From positions 1-47,348 of the forward strand of contig DATHEQ010000159.1 in NCBI GenBank assembly GCA_035318505.1: DNA of 47,348 bases. Reading direction: 5' to 3'. Under the pieces are notes generated by a model that did no database searches, was not told where the DNA came from, and saw only the letters and a list, made by a program, of their open reading frames with translations. Positions 9,305-16,774 of the stretch are shown one piece after another. Both the position numbers and the translations under genes were made by a program. Positions within the stretch are counted from its first letter, which is position 1. Each line of letters opens with the position of its first letter. This DNA is from DASWDH01 sp035318505. GTDB taxonomy: Bacteria; Myxococcota_A; Polyangia; Polyangiales; Polyangiaceae.

Positions 9305-10326
9305 GCTGCTCGAATGGCGCGCATCAACGTTTCTGCTGCGGTCTCCGTCTCTTCTCGGCTCACGTCGAGATGAAAAACGGCGCGAAGACGGGTGGGGACG
9401 ATGGTCGAAATGAGCAGCCCTTCCGCCTTGGCCCGCGCTATCGCCTGCTCGGCCACGGGGGCGGCGACGTCGATGCTGACGATGTTCGTCTCGGGCTCGA
9501 GGGCGACGGCGTGGTTGGGATCGAGGCCGGCGTCGAGCCGCTGCCAGAACAGACGCGCGTGCTCGTGGTCGAAAGCGAGCCGTTGCCGGTGGTGGGTGAT
9601 GCCATAAAGAGCAGCGGCAGCGATGATCCCGACCTGCCGCATGCCCGCTCCGAGCATCTTGCGCAAGCGTCGCGCGTCCTCCATTTGTGGGCGCGAGCCG
9701 GCGAGGGCCGAGCCGATGGGCGCGCCGAGCCCTTTGGAGAAGCAGACGGTAGCGGTGTCGAACGGGGCGGCCAAATCGGAAAGCGCGACCCCGGTCGCGA
9801 CCGAAGCGTTCCAGAGGCGGGCGCCGTCGAGATGGAGACGAAGTCCCAGCTCGCGCGCGCGCCGCGTGATCGCCGCGACGTCGCCGGCAGGGAAAATGCG
9901 CCCGCCCGCGACATTGTGCGTGTTCTCTAAGGTGACGAGCGACGTGCGAGGTACGTAGTAGCTGAGCGGCTTGATGGCGGCCTCCATCTCCGCGGCATCG
10001 AAAAGCCCGGCCTTACCGGCAAACGTGAATTGCACGCCCGAGAGCGCGGCCGCCGCGCCCGCTTCGAAGAGGGAGATATGTGCCGCCTCGCCGCAGATGA
10101 CCTCGTCGCCGCGGCGCGTGCAGGTCAGGATCGCGAGCTGGTTGCCCATGGTGCCGGTCGGGACGAAGAGCGCAGCCTCCTTGCCGAGCAAGGTCGCGAC
10201 CGTGTCCTCGAGCTGGCGCACGGTGGGGTCTTCGCCGTAAACGTCGTCGCCAACCTCGGCACGCGCCATCGCTTCGCGCATGGCGGGGGTGGGGCGCGTC
10301 ACGGTGTCGGAACGCAGATCGATCAT
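9292..10326 (-). CDS. ltaE: L-threonine aldolase (low specificity)
   Basis: 344 residues, normal length. This PLP enzyme cleaves L-threonine or L-allo-threonine to glycine and acetaldehyde. Signatures: MIDLRSDTVTRPTPAMREAM at the start, GDDVYGEDPTV, PTGTMGNQLA (cofactor phosphate region), HLDGARLWNA, and CFSKGLGAPIGS with the Schiff-base lysine. It acts in the cytoplasm in glycine/threonine interconversion. The next gene on the same strand, a TPR lipoprotein, starts inside its last codons. The 79-bp gap to the DUF2330 gene upstream (10327-10405) shows no clear promoter. Confidence 0.93.
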   Translation of the reverse strand: MIDLRSDTVTRPTPAMREAMARAEVGDDVYGEDPTVRQLEDTVATLLGKEAALFVPTGTMGNQLAILTCTRRGDEVICGEAAHISLFEAGAAAALSGVQFTFAGKAGLFDAAEMEAAIKPLSYYVPRTSLVTLENTHNVAGGRIFPAGDVAAITRRARELGLRLHLDGARLWNASVATGVALSDLAAPFDTATVCFSKGLGAPIGSALAGSRPQMEDARRLRKMLGAGMRQVGIIAAAALYGITHHRQRLAFDHEHARLFWQRLDAGLDPNHAVALEPETNIVSIDVAAPVAEQAIARAKAEGLLISTIVPTRLRAVFHLDVSREETETAAETLMRAIRAACTR

Positions 10327-10405
10327 GCGCGCATCTTATCGCCCGCGCGCCGGCAGGCCATGCCGATCCGCGTGCGCTCGTCAGCGCGTTAGGGCCGCCT
10401 CTTTC

Positions 10406-12301
10406 TCAACGCGGGCGGCGTGCTCGGCGCCGCAAGGCCAGCCCAGCCATCACGACGAGAGCGAAACCCGCCTTGGCCGATGCCGTCCCGCCCAATTCGC
10501 AGCTGCACCCGTCGCGTGCGTCGCTCGATCCGGCACCCGGATCGATGCCGCCTTGAGCCCCCGCGCCGCCCGTTCCACCGCTTCCAGTTGCTGCGCCACC
10601 GGTACCCCCGCCACCCGCCCCGGGCGTGGGAGGCCAGCTGCGCGATTCATTCCACCTTTGAAGAAGCTCGTCGATGCGCTCCGTATTGTCGACGAGCACA
10701 ACCCCTGCCGGGAGCTCTTCGATCTTTTCGACCCACGGCATGTCGCTCGTGAACCCGGGCCACATCGAGGCAGGCGTAAGCGCGACCGTGCGCGGGGCGG
10801 AACCTTTGTCGCCGAAGGTCATGCCGCTCGCGCCTGTGCACGTGATGCGCCGTATGGCACTGGCAGGGAGCGGATGGTCGGGCAGGTTGGGCATCGCCTC
10901 GAATTCGGGATCTTCCGTCATCTCGACGGGCGAGATGGTGGTGAACATGCGCGTCAGGTACGGCCAAGTCGCGAGCAGGCTGTCTGCGTGCCGCGCGGGA
11001 TCGACGATGCGGTCTGCCAATGCCGATGCGAACTTCGCGTTGTCCCAGCGGCTCGCGTCGATCTTGGTCGCGAAACAAGACGGGCACCCATAGAAATAGC
11101 CTTCGACGATGGCGGGGTCGGTGATCACGCCGCCGCCGTCCTCCAAGGTGAGCGTCGCCGGAGCGGGGACGAAATCGCGCAGGAGTGGCAGCACGAGCGG
11201 GTGGGACGACGCGCAGAACGGTGTATCGGAAGGGCCGGGAAACGGTCCCGCATCCGGGCGCGGGCCCTTACCGCACGCGAGAAATCCCTGCAGCTTCATC
11301 CGCTCGACCGCCTCGACGGCGGTGAGCAAGCCAAACGCGGTGGGATCCCATGCCTGGGGCGTGAGGCGCATCGATCCGAGGATGGCGGTCGAACCTGCGT
11401 ACTCCGTCACGAAAGCTTTCCCGTTGGCGACGGGGCTATCCACTGCGCCGCTCACGAGCTCCTTGTAGTTCGAACCGAACGTCATCCAGTCGAGTCTCAC
11501 CGTATTGAGCTCGATACTCTTGAAGTTCGTGGGGCCGACGCGGGTCGTTCCCAAGAAAAACGTGCGAATGCCCATGTTCTCGACAGCGGCCACTTTGGTG
11601 AGCTTGATGGGGACGCAGGGTTTGCTTCCCGCGTAGCGCACGACCAAAGGATGGATTTGGTCGATGCCTGTACCTCCCGTCAGCTTCACGGCGACGAACA
11701 AGTAGCCGCGCGCAACGTAGTCCTGAAAAAGGGCGGGAGCCTCGGTGGGCATCTGATAGCCGTTGGTCCCCAGCCAATCGACGAGTTCGTCGGCGCCCCC
11801 GGACAAGGTAGTTGCCTCGAAGGCCCCCACCTGTTTTTGCGCCACCACGACGCCGCCCGTCGCGGCATCGGCATTGGTGCGAGGGTCTAGGCCCCCCGAG
11901 CCGCCCGCGCCGGTGCTGGTGGCTCCGCCTGTGATGACGGTGCCGCAGGAGTCGCGCTGCGTCGAGTAGCCGAAGGTTGGCACGGTACCGGCGAGCAGCT
12001 TGGCGAAGAGCGGGTCGGAGCCGACTTCGATTTCGGGGAGCGCCGGTACGGGCAGGATCCACGAGAACCGCGCGGCGTCGCCGCGGTATTGAATCTGGAT
12101 GTGCGCTTCGACTTTGCCCGCATCCATTACGAAGAGGATGTTCTCTCCCGTTTGGTCGACCGGCATTGCTCGCGGTCCGATGTCGCAAAACGTCCCGCCA
12201 CAGGCGTGCGCAGAGCGCGGCGCCGCGGCGAAATAGAGCGCGCCGGCGGCGCAAGCGACGGCCGTGCCTCGAAGCGATCGCATGGTGGAAAACGTTTTCA
12301 T
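10406..12301 (-). CDS. DUF2330 protein with MYXO-CTERM tail (paralogue 1)
   Basis: 631 residues. A signal peptide (about 1-33, cleavage after SAHA) is followed at once by the DUF2330 opening CGGTFCDIGPRAMPVDQTGE and WILPVPALPEIEVGSDPLF. The body contains several Cys pairs (for example YGCPSC) suited to an oxidised, extracytoplasmic protein. A Gly/Thr linker leads to a C-terminal sorting signal: DGCSCELG, a hydrophobic helix, then RRRARRPR, which matches the MYXO-CTERM pattern for cell-surface attachment. The function of DUF2330 is unknown. I start at ATG 12301 (codons MKTFSTM), which has GGAGG just upstream; earlier in-frame starts lack one. A sigma-54 promoter lies at 12383-12398. The neighbouring gene is a close paralogue. 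Confidence 0.88.
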   Translation of the reverse strand: MKTFSTMRSLRGTAVACAAGALYFAAAPRSAHACGGTFCDIGPRAMPVDQTGENILFVMDAGKVEAHIQIQYRGDAARFSWILPVPALPEIEVGSDPLFAKLLAGTVPTFGYSTQRDSCGTVITGGATSTGAGGSGGLDPRTNADAATGGVVVAQKQVGAFEATTLSGGADELVDWLGTNGYQMPTEAPALFQDYVARGYLFVAVKLTGGTGIDQIHPLVVRYAGSKPCVPIKLTKVAAVENMGIRTFFLGTTRVGPTNFKSIELNTVRLDWMTFGSNYKELVSGAVDSPVANGKAFVTEYAGSTAILGSMRLTPQAWDPTAFGLLTAVEAVERMKLQGFLACGKGPRPDAGPFPGPSDTPFCASSHPLVLPLLRDFVPAPATLTLEDGGGVITDPAIVEGYFYGCPSCFATKIDASRWDNAKFASALADRIVDPARHADSLLATWPYLTRMFTTISPVEMTEDPEFEAMPNLPDHPLPASAIRRITCTGASGMTFGDKGSAPRTVALTPASMWPGFTSDMPWVEKIEELPAGVVLVDNTERIDELLQRWNESRSWPPTPGAGGGGTGGAATGSGGTGGAGAQGGIDPGAGSSDARDGCSCELGGTASAKAGFALVVMAGLALRRRARRPR

Positions 12302-12382
12302 AGGAGCCTCCGACGCGCGAGCTTTTGGTGTGTCGAGACGCAAAGACACAAGTGCTCATTCTGCCGTCTTCCTCTTCTAGAT

Positions 12383-12398
12383 AGCAATCCGAATGCCA
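12383..12398 (-). promoter_or_regulatory. Sigma-54 (-24/-12) promoter for DUF2330 paralogue 1
   Basis: Minus-strand reading TGGCATTCGGATTGCT matches the sigma-54 consensus TGGCAYR-N4-TTGCW, with the conserved GG and GC at the required spacing. The predicted transcription start is near 12372, giving a leader of about 70 nt to ATG 12301. The same element, with one base changed, precedes the paralogue. Confidence 0.75.
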
Positions 12399-12421
12399 GC
12401 CTCTCGCCCCCGGGGAGAGGC
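12399..12421. other. GC-rich hairpin between paralogues
   Basis: GCCTCTC and GAGAGGC pair around GCCCCCGGG, and the stem extends by CCCC/GGGG with a one-base bulge. It could end transcription of the upstream DUF2330 gene (stop at 12567), but has no T-run. It abuts the sigma-54 promoter, so it could also shape the DNA between the enhancer sites and the promoter. Confidence 0.4.
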
Positions 12422-12436
12422 GCTCGCGCGAGCTCA

Positions 12437-12455
12437 CTGTGCCACATGTGTGCCA
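12437..12455. promoter_or_regulatory. Candidate enhancer sites (TGTGCCA pair) for DUF2330 paralogue 1
   Basis: TGTGCCA occurs at 12438-12444 and 12449-12455, 11 bp apart, about one helical turn. Relative to the predicted start at 12372 they lie near -66 to -83, within the usual range for enhancer-binding proteins that activate sigma-54. Similar pairs precede the two other sigma-54 promoters in this block. No other gene or signal is seen in 12456-12566. Confidence 0.5.
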
Positions 12456-12566
12456 AATGATGTCCGCGCGCCGTCGAAGCGTCAGGACGCTGAGCGTTGC
12501 TCCGAAGCCTGCCCAACTTGGGCCCGCCAGCGTGCGATCAGCGCACGATACGTGCGACGAGCTGCC

Positions 12567-14636
12567 TCACCGCTTGCGGCGGCGCGCTCGGCGCGAGAGG
12601 AGCCCCGCCGCTAGGACGAGAGCGAACGTGGACTTTGGCGACGTTCTGCCGCCGAGCTGGCAGCTACACCCGTCGCGTGTTCCGTAGGGTGGGGGCGTGC
12701 CTGCTTCGGGGGCGATGCTCCCGCCGTTTCCGGCGTTTCCTTCGCCGCTATCTTCCGCGCCGGTGCCGCCCCTCCCGCCGTTCGCGCCTGCTCCGCCCGT
12801 GCCCCCGCTCGTGCCGCCGGTGCCCCCACTTGTGCCGCCCCCGCTTGTGCCGCTGGTGCCGCCGTTCGCATCGACGCCTGCATCAAGAGGCGACCCCCCC
12901 CTGCCGCCGGAGCCGCCGCTCGATCCAGCAGCTCCAGTACCTCCGGCACCGCTTCCCCCTGCGCCTCCCGTTCCCGGCGCGGGTGGCCAACCTTGCGAGT
13001 CATTCCACAGCTTGAGAAGCTCGTCGATGCGCGCCGTGTTGTCGACGAGCACGATGCCTGCGGGGAGCTCCTCGATCTTTTCGGCCCAGGGCATCTCGCT
13101 GGTGAACCCGGGCCACGACCCATTCGGCGTCAGCGCGATGTTGCGCTTGTCGGGCAGGGTCATGCCGCTTGCCCCGCCGCACGCGATGCGACGCGTACCC
13201 AAAGCTGGCAGCGGGTGTAGCTGCAGATTCGGCATTGCCTCGAATTCGGGGTCTTCCGTCATCTCCGCTGGTGAGATGGTGGTGAACATGCGCGTCAGGT
13301 AGGGCCAAGTGGCGAGCAAGGCGTCCGCGTGCCGCGACGGATTGACGACGCGGTCGCCAAGCGCTGTCGCGAATTGGAGGGCATCCCATCGGCTCGCGTC
13401 GATCTGGCTCGCGTAACAAGACGGACATCCATAGACGTAGCCTTCGATCGTCGCGGCGTCGGTGATCAGCGCACCGCCGTCGTTCACGACCAGCGTCGCC
13501 GGAGGGGGAACGAAATCGCGCAGCAGTGGGAGCACCAAGGGGTGCGGCGAGCTGCAAAACGGCGTATCGAAGGGCGGCGGAAACGATCCCGCGTCGGCGC
13601 GGTAACCACGGCCGCAGGTGAGGAGTCCCTGCAGCTTCAGCCGCTCGACCGCATCCACGGAGGAGAGGGAGGCGAACTGGGTTGGGTCCCACGCCGCCGG
13701 CGTGAGACGCGTCGAACCGAGGATGGCCGTCGGTCCCGCATACTCCGTTACGAACGCTTTGCCGTTGGCGACGGCGCTATCGACGGCGCGGCTCACGACT
13801 TCCTTGTAATTCGAGCCGAGCGCCATCCAGTCGAGCCGCGCGGGGTTCAGCTCGATGCTCTTGAAGTTGATCGGGCCGACGCGGCTCGTGCCCAGGAAAA
13901 AGGTGCGAATGCCCATGTCCTCGACGGCCGCCACTCTGGTGAGCTTGATGGGCGCGCAAGGTTTGCTTCCGGCGTAGCGCACGACGAGGGGATGAATCTC
14001 GTCGATCCCGGTGCCGCCCGTCAGCTTCACCGCGACGAACATGTAGCCGTGCGCGACATAGTCTTGAAAGAGAGCCGGCGCCTCGGCGGACATCTGGTAA
14101 CCGTTGGTCGTGAGCCAATCGACGACTTCAGCCGCGCCTCCGGACAACGTCGTCGTTTCGAACGCGCCCACCTGTTTTTGCGCCACCACGACGGTGGTGC
14201 CGGCATCGGTCGAGGCATCGGCACCGGCGCCAGGGTTCATGCCCCCGGCCCCACCGCCCGCGCCGCCCGCTCCTGTGCCGCACACGTCGCGCTGGGTCGA
14301 GTAACCGAACCTCGGCACCGTAGCCGCGAGCAGGGCGGCGAAGAGTGGATCGGAGCCGACTTCGATCTCCGGAAGAGCCGGCACCGGCAGGATCCATGAG
14401 AACCGCGCAGCATCCCCACGGTATTGAATCTGGATATGCGCCTCGACCTTGCCCGAGTCGATCACGAAGAGGATGTTCTCTCCCGTCTGGTCGACGGGCA
14501 TCGCGCGTGGTCCGATGTCGCAGAACGTACCGCCGCAGGCATGCGCCGAGCGTGGTGTGCCGCCGAGGTAGAGCGCCCCTGCGGCGCAGGCCACGGCCGT
14601 CCATCGTAGCGATCGTAGGATCGATAGCGTTCTCAT
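12567..14636 (-). CDS. DUF2330 protein with MYXO-CTERM tail (paralogue 2)
   Basis: 689 residues; clearly a tandem duplicate of the protein encoded at 10406-12301. Identical or near-identical blocks run throughout: ACGGTFCDIGPRAMPVDQTG, FSWILPVPALPEIEVGSDP, AQKQVGAFE, VRYAGSKPC and MTEDPEFEAMPNL. The main difference is a much longer Gly/Thr/Ser linker before the C-terminal DGCSCQLG, helix and RRARRRKR sorting tail. The signal peptide ends at SAHA. ATG 14636 has GGAGG a few bases upstream and aligns with the paralogue's start; longer starts are unlikely. Exported and expected at the outer surface; function unknown. It has its own sigma-54 promoter. Confidence 0.88.
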   Translation of the reverse strand: MRTLSILRSLRWTAVACAAGALYLGGTPRSAHACGGTFCDIGPRAMPVDQTGENILFVIDSGKVEAHIQIQYRGDAARFSWILPVPALPEIEVGSDPLFAALLAATVPRFGYSTQRDVCGTGAGGAGGGAGGMNPGAGADASTDAGTTVVVAQKQVGAFETTTLSGGAAEVVDWLTTNGYQMSAEAPALFQDYVAHGYMFVAVKLTGGTGIDEIHPLVVRYAGSKPCAPIKLTRVAAVEDMGIRTFFLGTSRVGPINFKSIELNPARLDWMALGSNYKEVVSRAVDSAVANGKAFVTEYAGPTAILGSTRLTPAAWDPTQFASLSSVDAVERLKLQGLLTCGRGYRADAGSFPPPFDTPFCSSPHPLVLPLLRDFVPPPATLVVNDGGALITDAATIEGYVYGCPSCYASQIDASRWDALQFATALGDRVVNPSRHADALLATWPYLTRMFTTISPAEMTEDPEFEAMPNLQLHPLPALGTRRIACGGASGMTLPDKRNIALTPNGSWPGFTSEMPWAEKIEELPAGIVLVDNTARIDELLKLWNDSQGWPPAPGTGGAGGSGAGGTGAAGSSGGSGGRGGSPLDAGVDANGGTSGTSGGGTSGGTGGTSGGTGGAGANGGRGGTGAEDSGEGNAGNGGSIAPEAGTPPPYGTRDGCSCQLGGRTSPKSTFALVLAAGLLSRRARRRKR

Positions 14637-14732
14637 CTCTGCCTCCAAGGTTGCACCCACCATCGTTCGTTGATCCGAGCCGCCGCTGTCGGAGAAACCA
14701 CGCGAATGGCTCGGCGCGAACGCGTCCTCCCG

Positions 14733-14748
14733 AGCAAGCCGAATGCCA
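14733..14748 (-). promoter_or_regulatory. Sigma-54 (-24/-12) promoter for DUF2330 paralogue 2
   Basis: Minus-strand TGGCATTCGGCTTGCT keeps GG and GC at sigma-54 spacing. The predicted start is near 14722, giving an 86-nt leader. It differs from the paralogue's promoter at one base of 17, while the flanks around it do not match, which argues for selection on this element. Confidence 0.75.
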
Positions 14749-14790
14749 GACATGTCGCGTCGGGAGCGGCGCTCCAGCGGCTCCACGTCG

Positions 14791-15564
14791 TCATGGTGTG
14801 CCACGCGATGGCGCAGGCGTGCCTCGTCGCGACTCCGACGCCGGTGGGCCGCCCTTGCACTTTCCGAGCGCATAGTTGGCCTCGCATTCGCACTGGCAGA
14901 GCGCTTTCTCTTCGGGCACCGTCTGGCGACAGGTCGGCAGGAGCCGGAGTCGCGCCGAACCGGTTTGCGGCGGCTCCGTGTAAAGCGTCGTTACCTCGAA
15001 CTCGACGTCGAGCGGTTGCGCCACGATGTCGATCGGATCGTAATCGGGACAAAGTGGAACGTGTGCCACCTGACTGCGTGAGCGAAGGTCGGGCTGCCGG
15101 GTGGCCGGCTCGCCGGGCACGGGAACCATCGCGACGGTGCGCTTCTCTTCGGCGACGATGAACCCAGTGTCGGGCCGACGCACGCGAACCCGGATCGTCG
15201 CGGCGCTGGTGTTCGCATTTCGAATCTGAGCCGCGAGCAGCACCACGTGTCCGCCTTGCGGCGCGCGCATCAACTCCATGGTATCGTCGGGTCCGAGGAG
15301 CCTCATCGGCGCGTTCTCTTCCGTAAACGCGGCAGGGATGACCTCGAGCGCACCGGTAGCGTCGCCCGGTGCGGCGCCGTCCTCGTCGTCGGCCGCACCT
15401 TCGCGTCCCCAATCCTCGTTCGCCGATTCGGACGCGAACGCGTCGACGTCGCGCGGGATCGCTGCGTCGGGCAGCGCGGGATCGGCGGGCGCGGGTGCAC
15501 TGCAGCCTACGGCGAGAGCCATCGCGTGCATCAGCCACAGCGGAGTGCCTCGCGTGCGTCGCAT
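14791..15564 (-). CDS. Secreted lipoprotein of unknown function
   Basis: 257 residues. The N-terminus (MRRTRGTPLW, hydrophobic stretch, LAVGC with Cys21) is a plausible lipoprotein signal. An acidic Asp/Glu/Pro linker follows, then a beta-rich domain (VVLLAAQIRNANTSAATIRV onward) resembling an Ig-like or carbohydrate-binding fold, and a Cys-rich end (CQCECEANYALGKCKGG). I do not recognise the family. ATG 15564 was chosen because it opens the signal peptide. It lies 29 bp after the copper monooxygenase stop and is probably in the same sigma-54-driven transcript. Its last codons overlap the candidate enhancer sites of the next promoter downstream. Confidence 0.75.
   Translation of the reverse strand: MRRTRGTPLWLMHAMALAVGCSAPAPADPALPDAAIPRDVDAFASESANEDWGREGAADDEDGAAPGDATGALEVIPAAFTEENAPMRLLGPDDTMELMRAPQGGHVVLLAAQIRNANTSAATIRVRVRRPDTGFIVAEEKRTVAMVPVPGEPATRQPDLRSRSQVAHVPLCPDYDPIDIVAQPLDVEFEVTTLYTEPPQTGSARLRLLPTCRQTVPEEKALCQCECEANYALGKCKGGPPASESRRGTPAPSRGTP
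14797..14815. promoter_or_regulatory. Candidate enhancer sites for DUF2330 paralogue 2
   Basis: TGTGCCA (14797-14803) and TGGCGCA (14809-14815) form an inverted repeat with one mismatch and a 5-bp gap. They sit near -75 to -93 from the predicted start at 14722 and lie inside the 3' end of the lipoprotein gene. Motif and distance match the sites upstream of the other two sigma-54 promoters. Confidence 0.45.
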
Positions 15565-15593
15565 GCTCGTCCCGACGACCCGCGAAGCACCCG

Positions 15594-16613
15594 CTAGAAG
15601 CAATTGACGTCCGTATCGGCGCGGCGTGGGTAATAGTAAACGAAGGCGTTGCAATGCTCTTGGAACTCCACCTTGCCGCCGAAGGTGAAGCAGCATCCGT
15701 CGGCGGGATCGCCGCAATCGTTGGGGCCCACCGCGAAGTCGCACGAATAGCGAATTCCGCCTTGCGCCGGGACGAGGGCGCCGATGTCGCGCAAAAAGAC
15801 CGGTTCGTCCCAAGCCGTGCTCTCGTAAAACGGCGCGGGCGCCTCTGCCTCGGTGGGGTCGAACACCGACATCGTGAATCGCCGGCCGCGGCTGTGAAAA
15901 TGCCCATTGGCGCCGAAGATGGTGACCGGGTTCTTATCGGCAAACCGGCAGGTCGTTTCGAAGCTCTTGGTCACGTCACCTGGGCAAATGCGAAGGCTCT
16001 GGTTGGTCGCGAACGCGGTGCCGAGCTCGTCCCGCACCGACGCAGGATCGGCGCGATCGAAGTTGACCAGCACTTTGCCGAGCCCCGGCGTGGCCTGGGT
16101 CGTCGCGTTGACATAGTGCGTTTGCAGCATGAGCTTTTCGTGCGGTTCGAAGCGGTGTGCCACGCCCTCCGGAAGCTTGAGCTCGACGTGCCCTTCGTTT
16201 TGCGAATTGACGACGAGCGGCCAATCCGACCAGTTGGCTGATTTCCAACACTGGCCATCCACCACCACGTCGCCGTTGGCGCCGTCGAGCTCGCGAACGG
16301 TGCGCATGCGAAAGATGTTCATGTGGTGCGTACCGCTGGTTTGCGCGATCTCGATGTGCTTGACGTAAACCGGTTCGTCGTAGGGCACCTCGAAGAAAAA
16401 GCACTGCTGCAGCTCCTGGCCGGGCTCCAGCTGGAAGGACGGCGTACCGAGTTGCCATCCTTGTTCACGCGTCGCTGGCGGCGCGAGCATGGCGACGTCG
16501 GACGGCTCGGACGTCACACTGCAGCCGGCTGCCAACAGCGCGGCCGATCCGGCGGTGAGAAGTCGTCGTGCGAAGCATCGAGCGGCAAAAAACGAGCGTG
16601 GGGTGCGGTGCAT
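15594..16613 (-). CDS. Copper type II ascorbate-dependent monooxygenase-like lipoprotein
   Basis: 339 residues. A lipoprotein signal ends at LAAGC (Cys31). The rest resembles the peptidylglycine alpha-hydroxylating monooxygenase (PHM) two-domain core. The first copper site is intact: His96-His97 in GTHHMNIFRM and His166 in LQTHYVN. The second site has His238 and His240 in GANGHFHSRG, but the usual methionine of the EMCN motif is His320 (QEHCNAFVYYYP). Such enzymes hydroxylate C-H bonds with copper and a reductant; whether this one is active is open. ATG 16613 lies 3 nt from the predicted sigma-54 transcription start. A GTG at 16643 would lie upstream of the promoter, so I reject it. Extracytoplasmic, membrane attached. 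Confidence 0.82.
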   Translation of the reverse strand: MHRTPRSFFAARCFARRLLTAGSAALLAAGCSVTSEPSDVAMLAPPATREQGWQLGTPSFQLEPGQELQQCFFFEVPYDEPVYVKHIEIAQTSGTHHMNIFRMRTVRELDGANGDVVVDGQCWKSANWSDWPLVVNSQNEGHVELKLPEGVAHRFEPHEKLMLQTHYVNATTQATPGLGKVLVNFDRADPASVRDELGTAFATNQSLRICPGDVTKSFETTCRFADKNPVTIFGANGHFHSRGRRFTMSVFDPTEAEAPAPFYESTAWDEPVFLRDIGALVPAQGGIRYSCDFAVGPNDCGDPADGCCFTFGGKVEFQEHCNAFVYYYPRRADTDVNCF

Positions 16614-16626
16614 TGAGCAATGGCAC

Positions 16627-16642
16627 AGCAAGTCGCGTGCCA
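16627..16642 (-). promoter_or_regulatory. Sigma-54 (-24/-12) promoter for the copper monooxygenase operon
   Basis: Minus-strand TGGCACGCGACTTGCT is a full match to the sigma-54 consensus TGGCACG-N4-TTGCW. The predicted start near 16616 is 3 nt from ATG 16613, so the mRNA would be almost leaderless. It should drive the monooxygenase gene and the lipoprotein gene after it. Confidence 0.8.
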
Positions 16643-16693
16643 CTGCCTTTTTTCGCGAGGATCCAGCGTTTTGGAAGGATCACGCGCGGCGGA

Positions 16694-16710
16694 TGGCACA
16701 GCTGGCACAG
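16694..16710. promoter_or_regulatory. Candidate enhancer sites for the copper monooxygenase operon
   Basis: On the minus strand TGTGCCA occurs twice, 9 bp apart (16703-16709 and 16694-16700), near -78 to -94 from the predicted start. A third copy of GCTGTGCCA overlaps the -12 region at 16621-16629. The spacing fits an enhancer-binding protein site. Confidence 0.5.
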
Positions 16711-16774
16711 TAACGACGTGGCCCAATGCGGGCGCACGTGTCGCATGTCGCGCGACCTGGGCGCGCTGGGATGA

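Noticed and set aside
12399..12421. Clear rho-independent terminator
   Set aside because: The stem is good but there is no T-run on either strand and it is about 150 bp from the nearest stop, so it is listed only as a hairpin.
16621..16642. TGGCAC-N10-GTGCCA palindrome as a repressor operator
   Set aside because: Read on the minus strand it is a complete sigma-54 -24/-12 element in front of a gene on that strand; the palindrome is partly a by-product of that motif and a nearby TGTGCCA.
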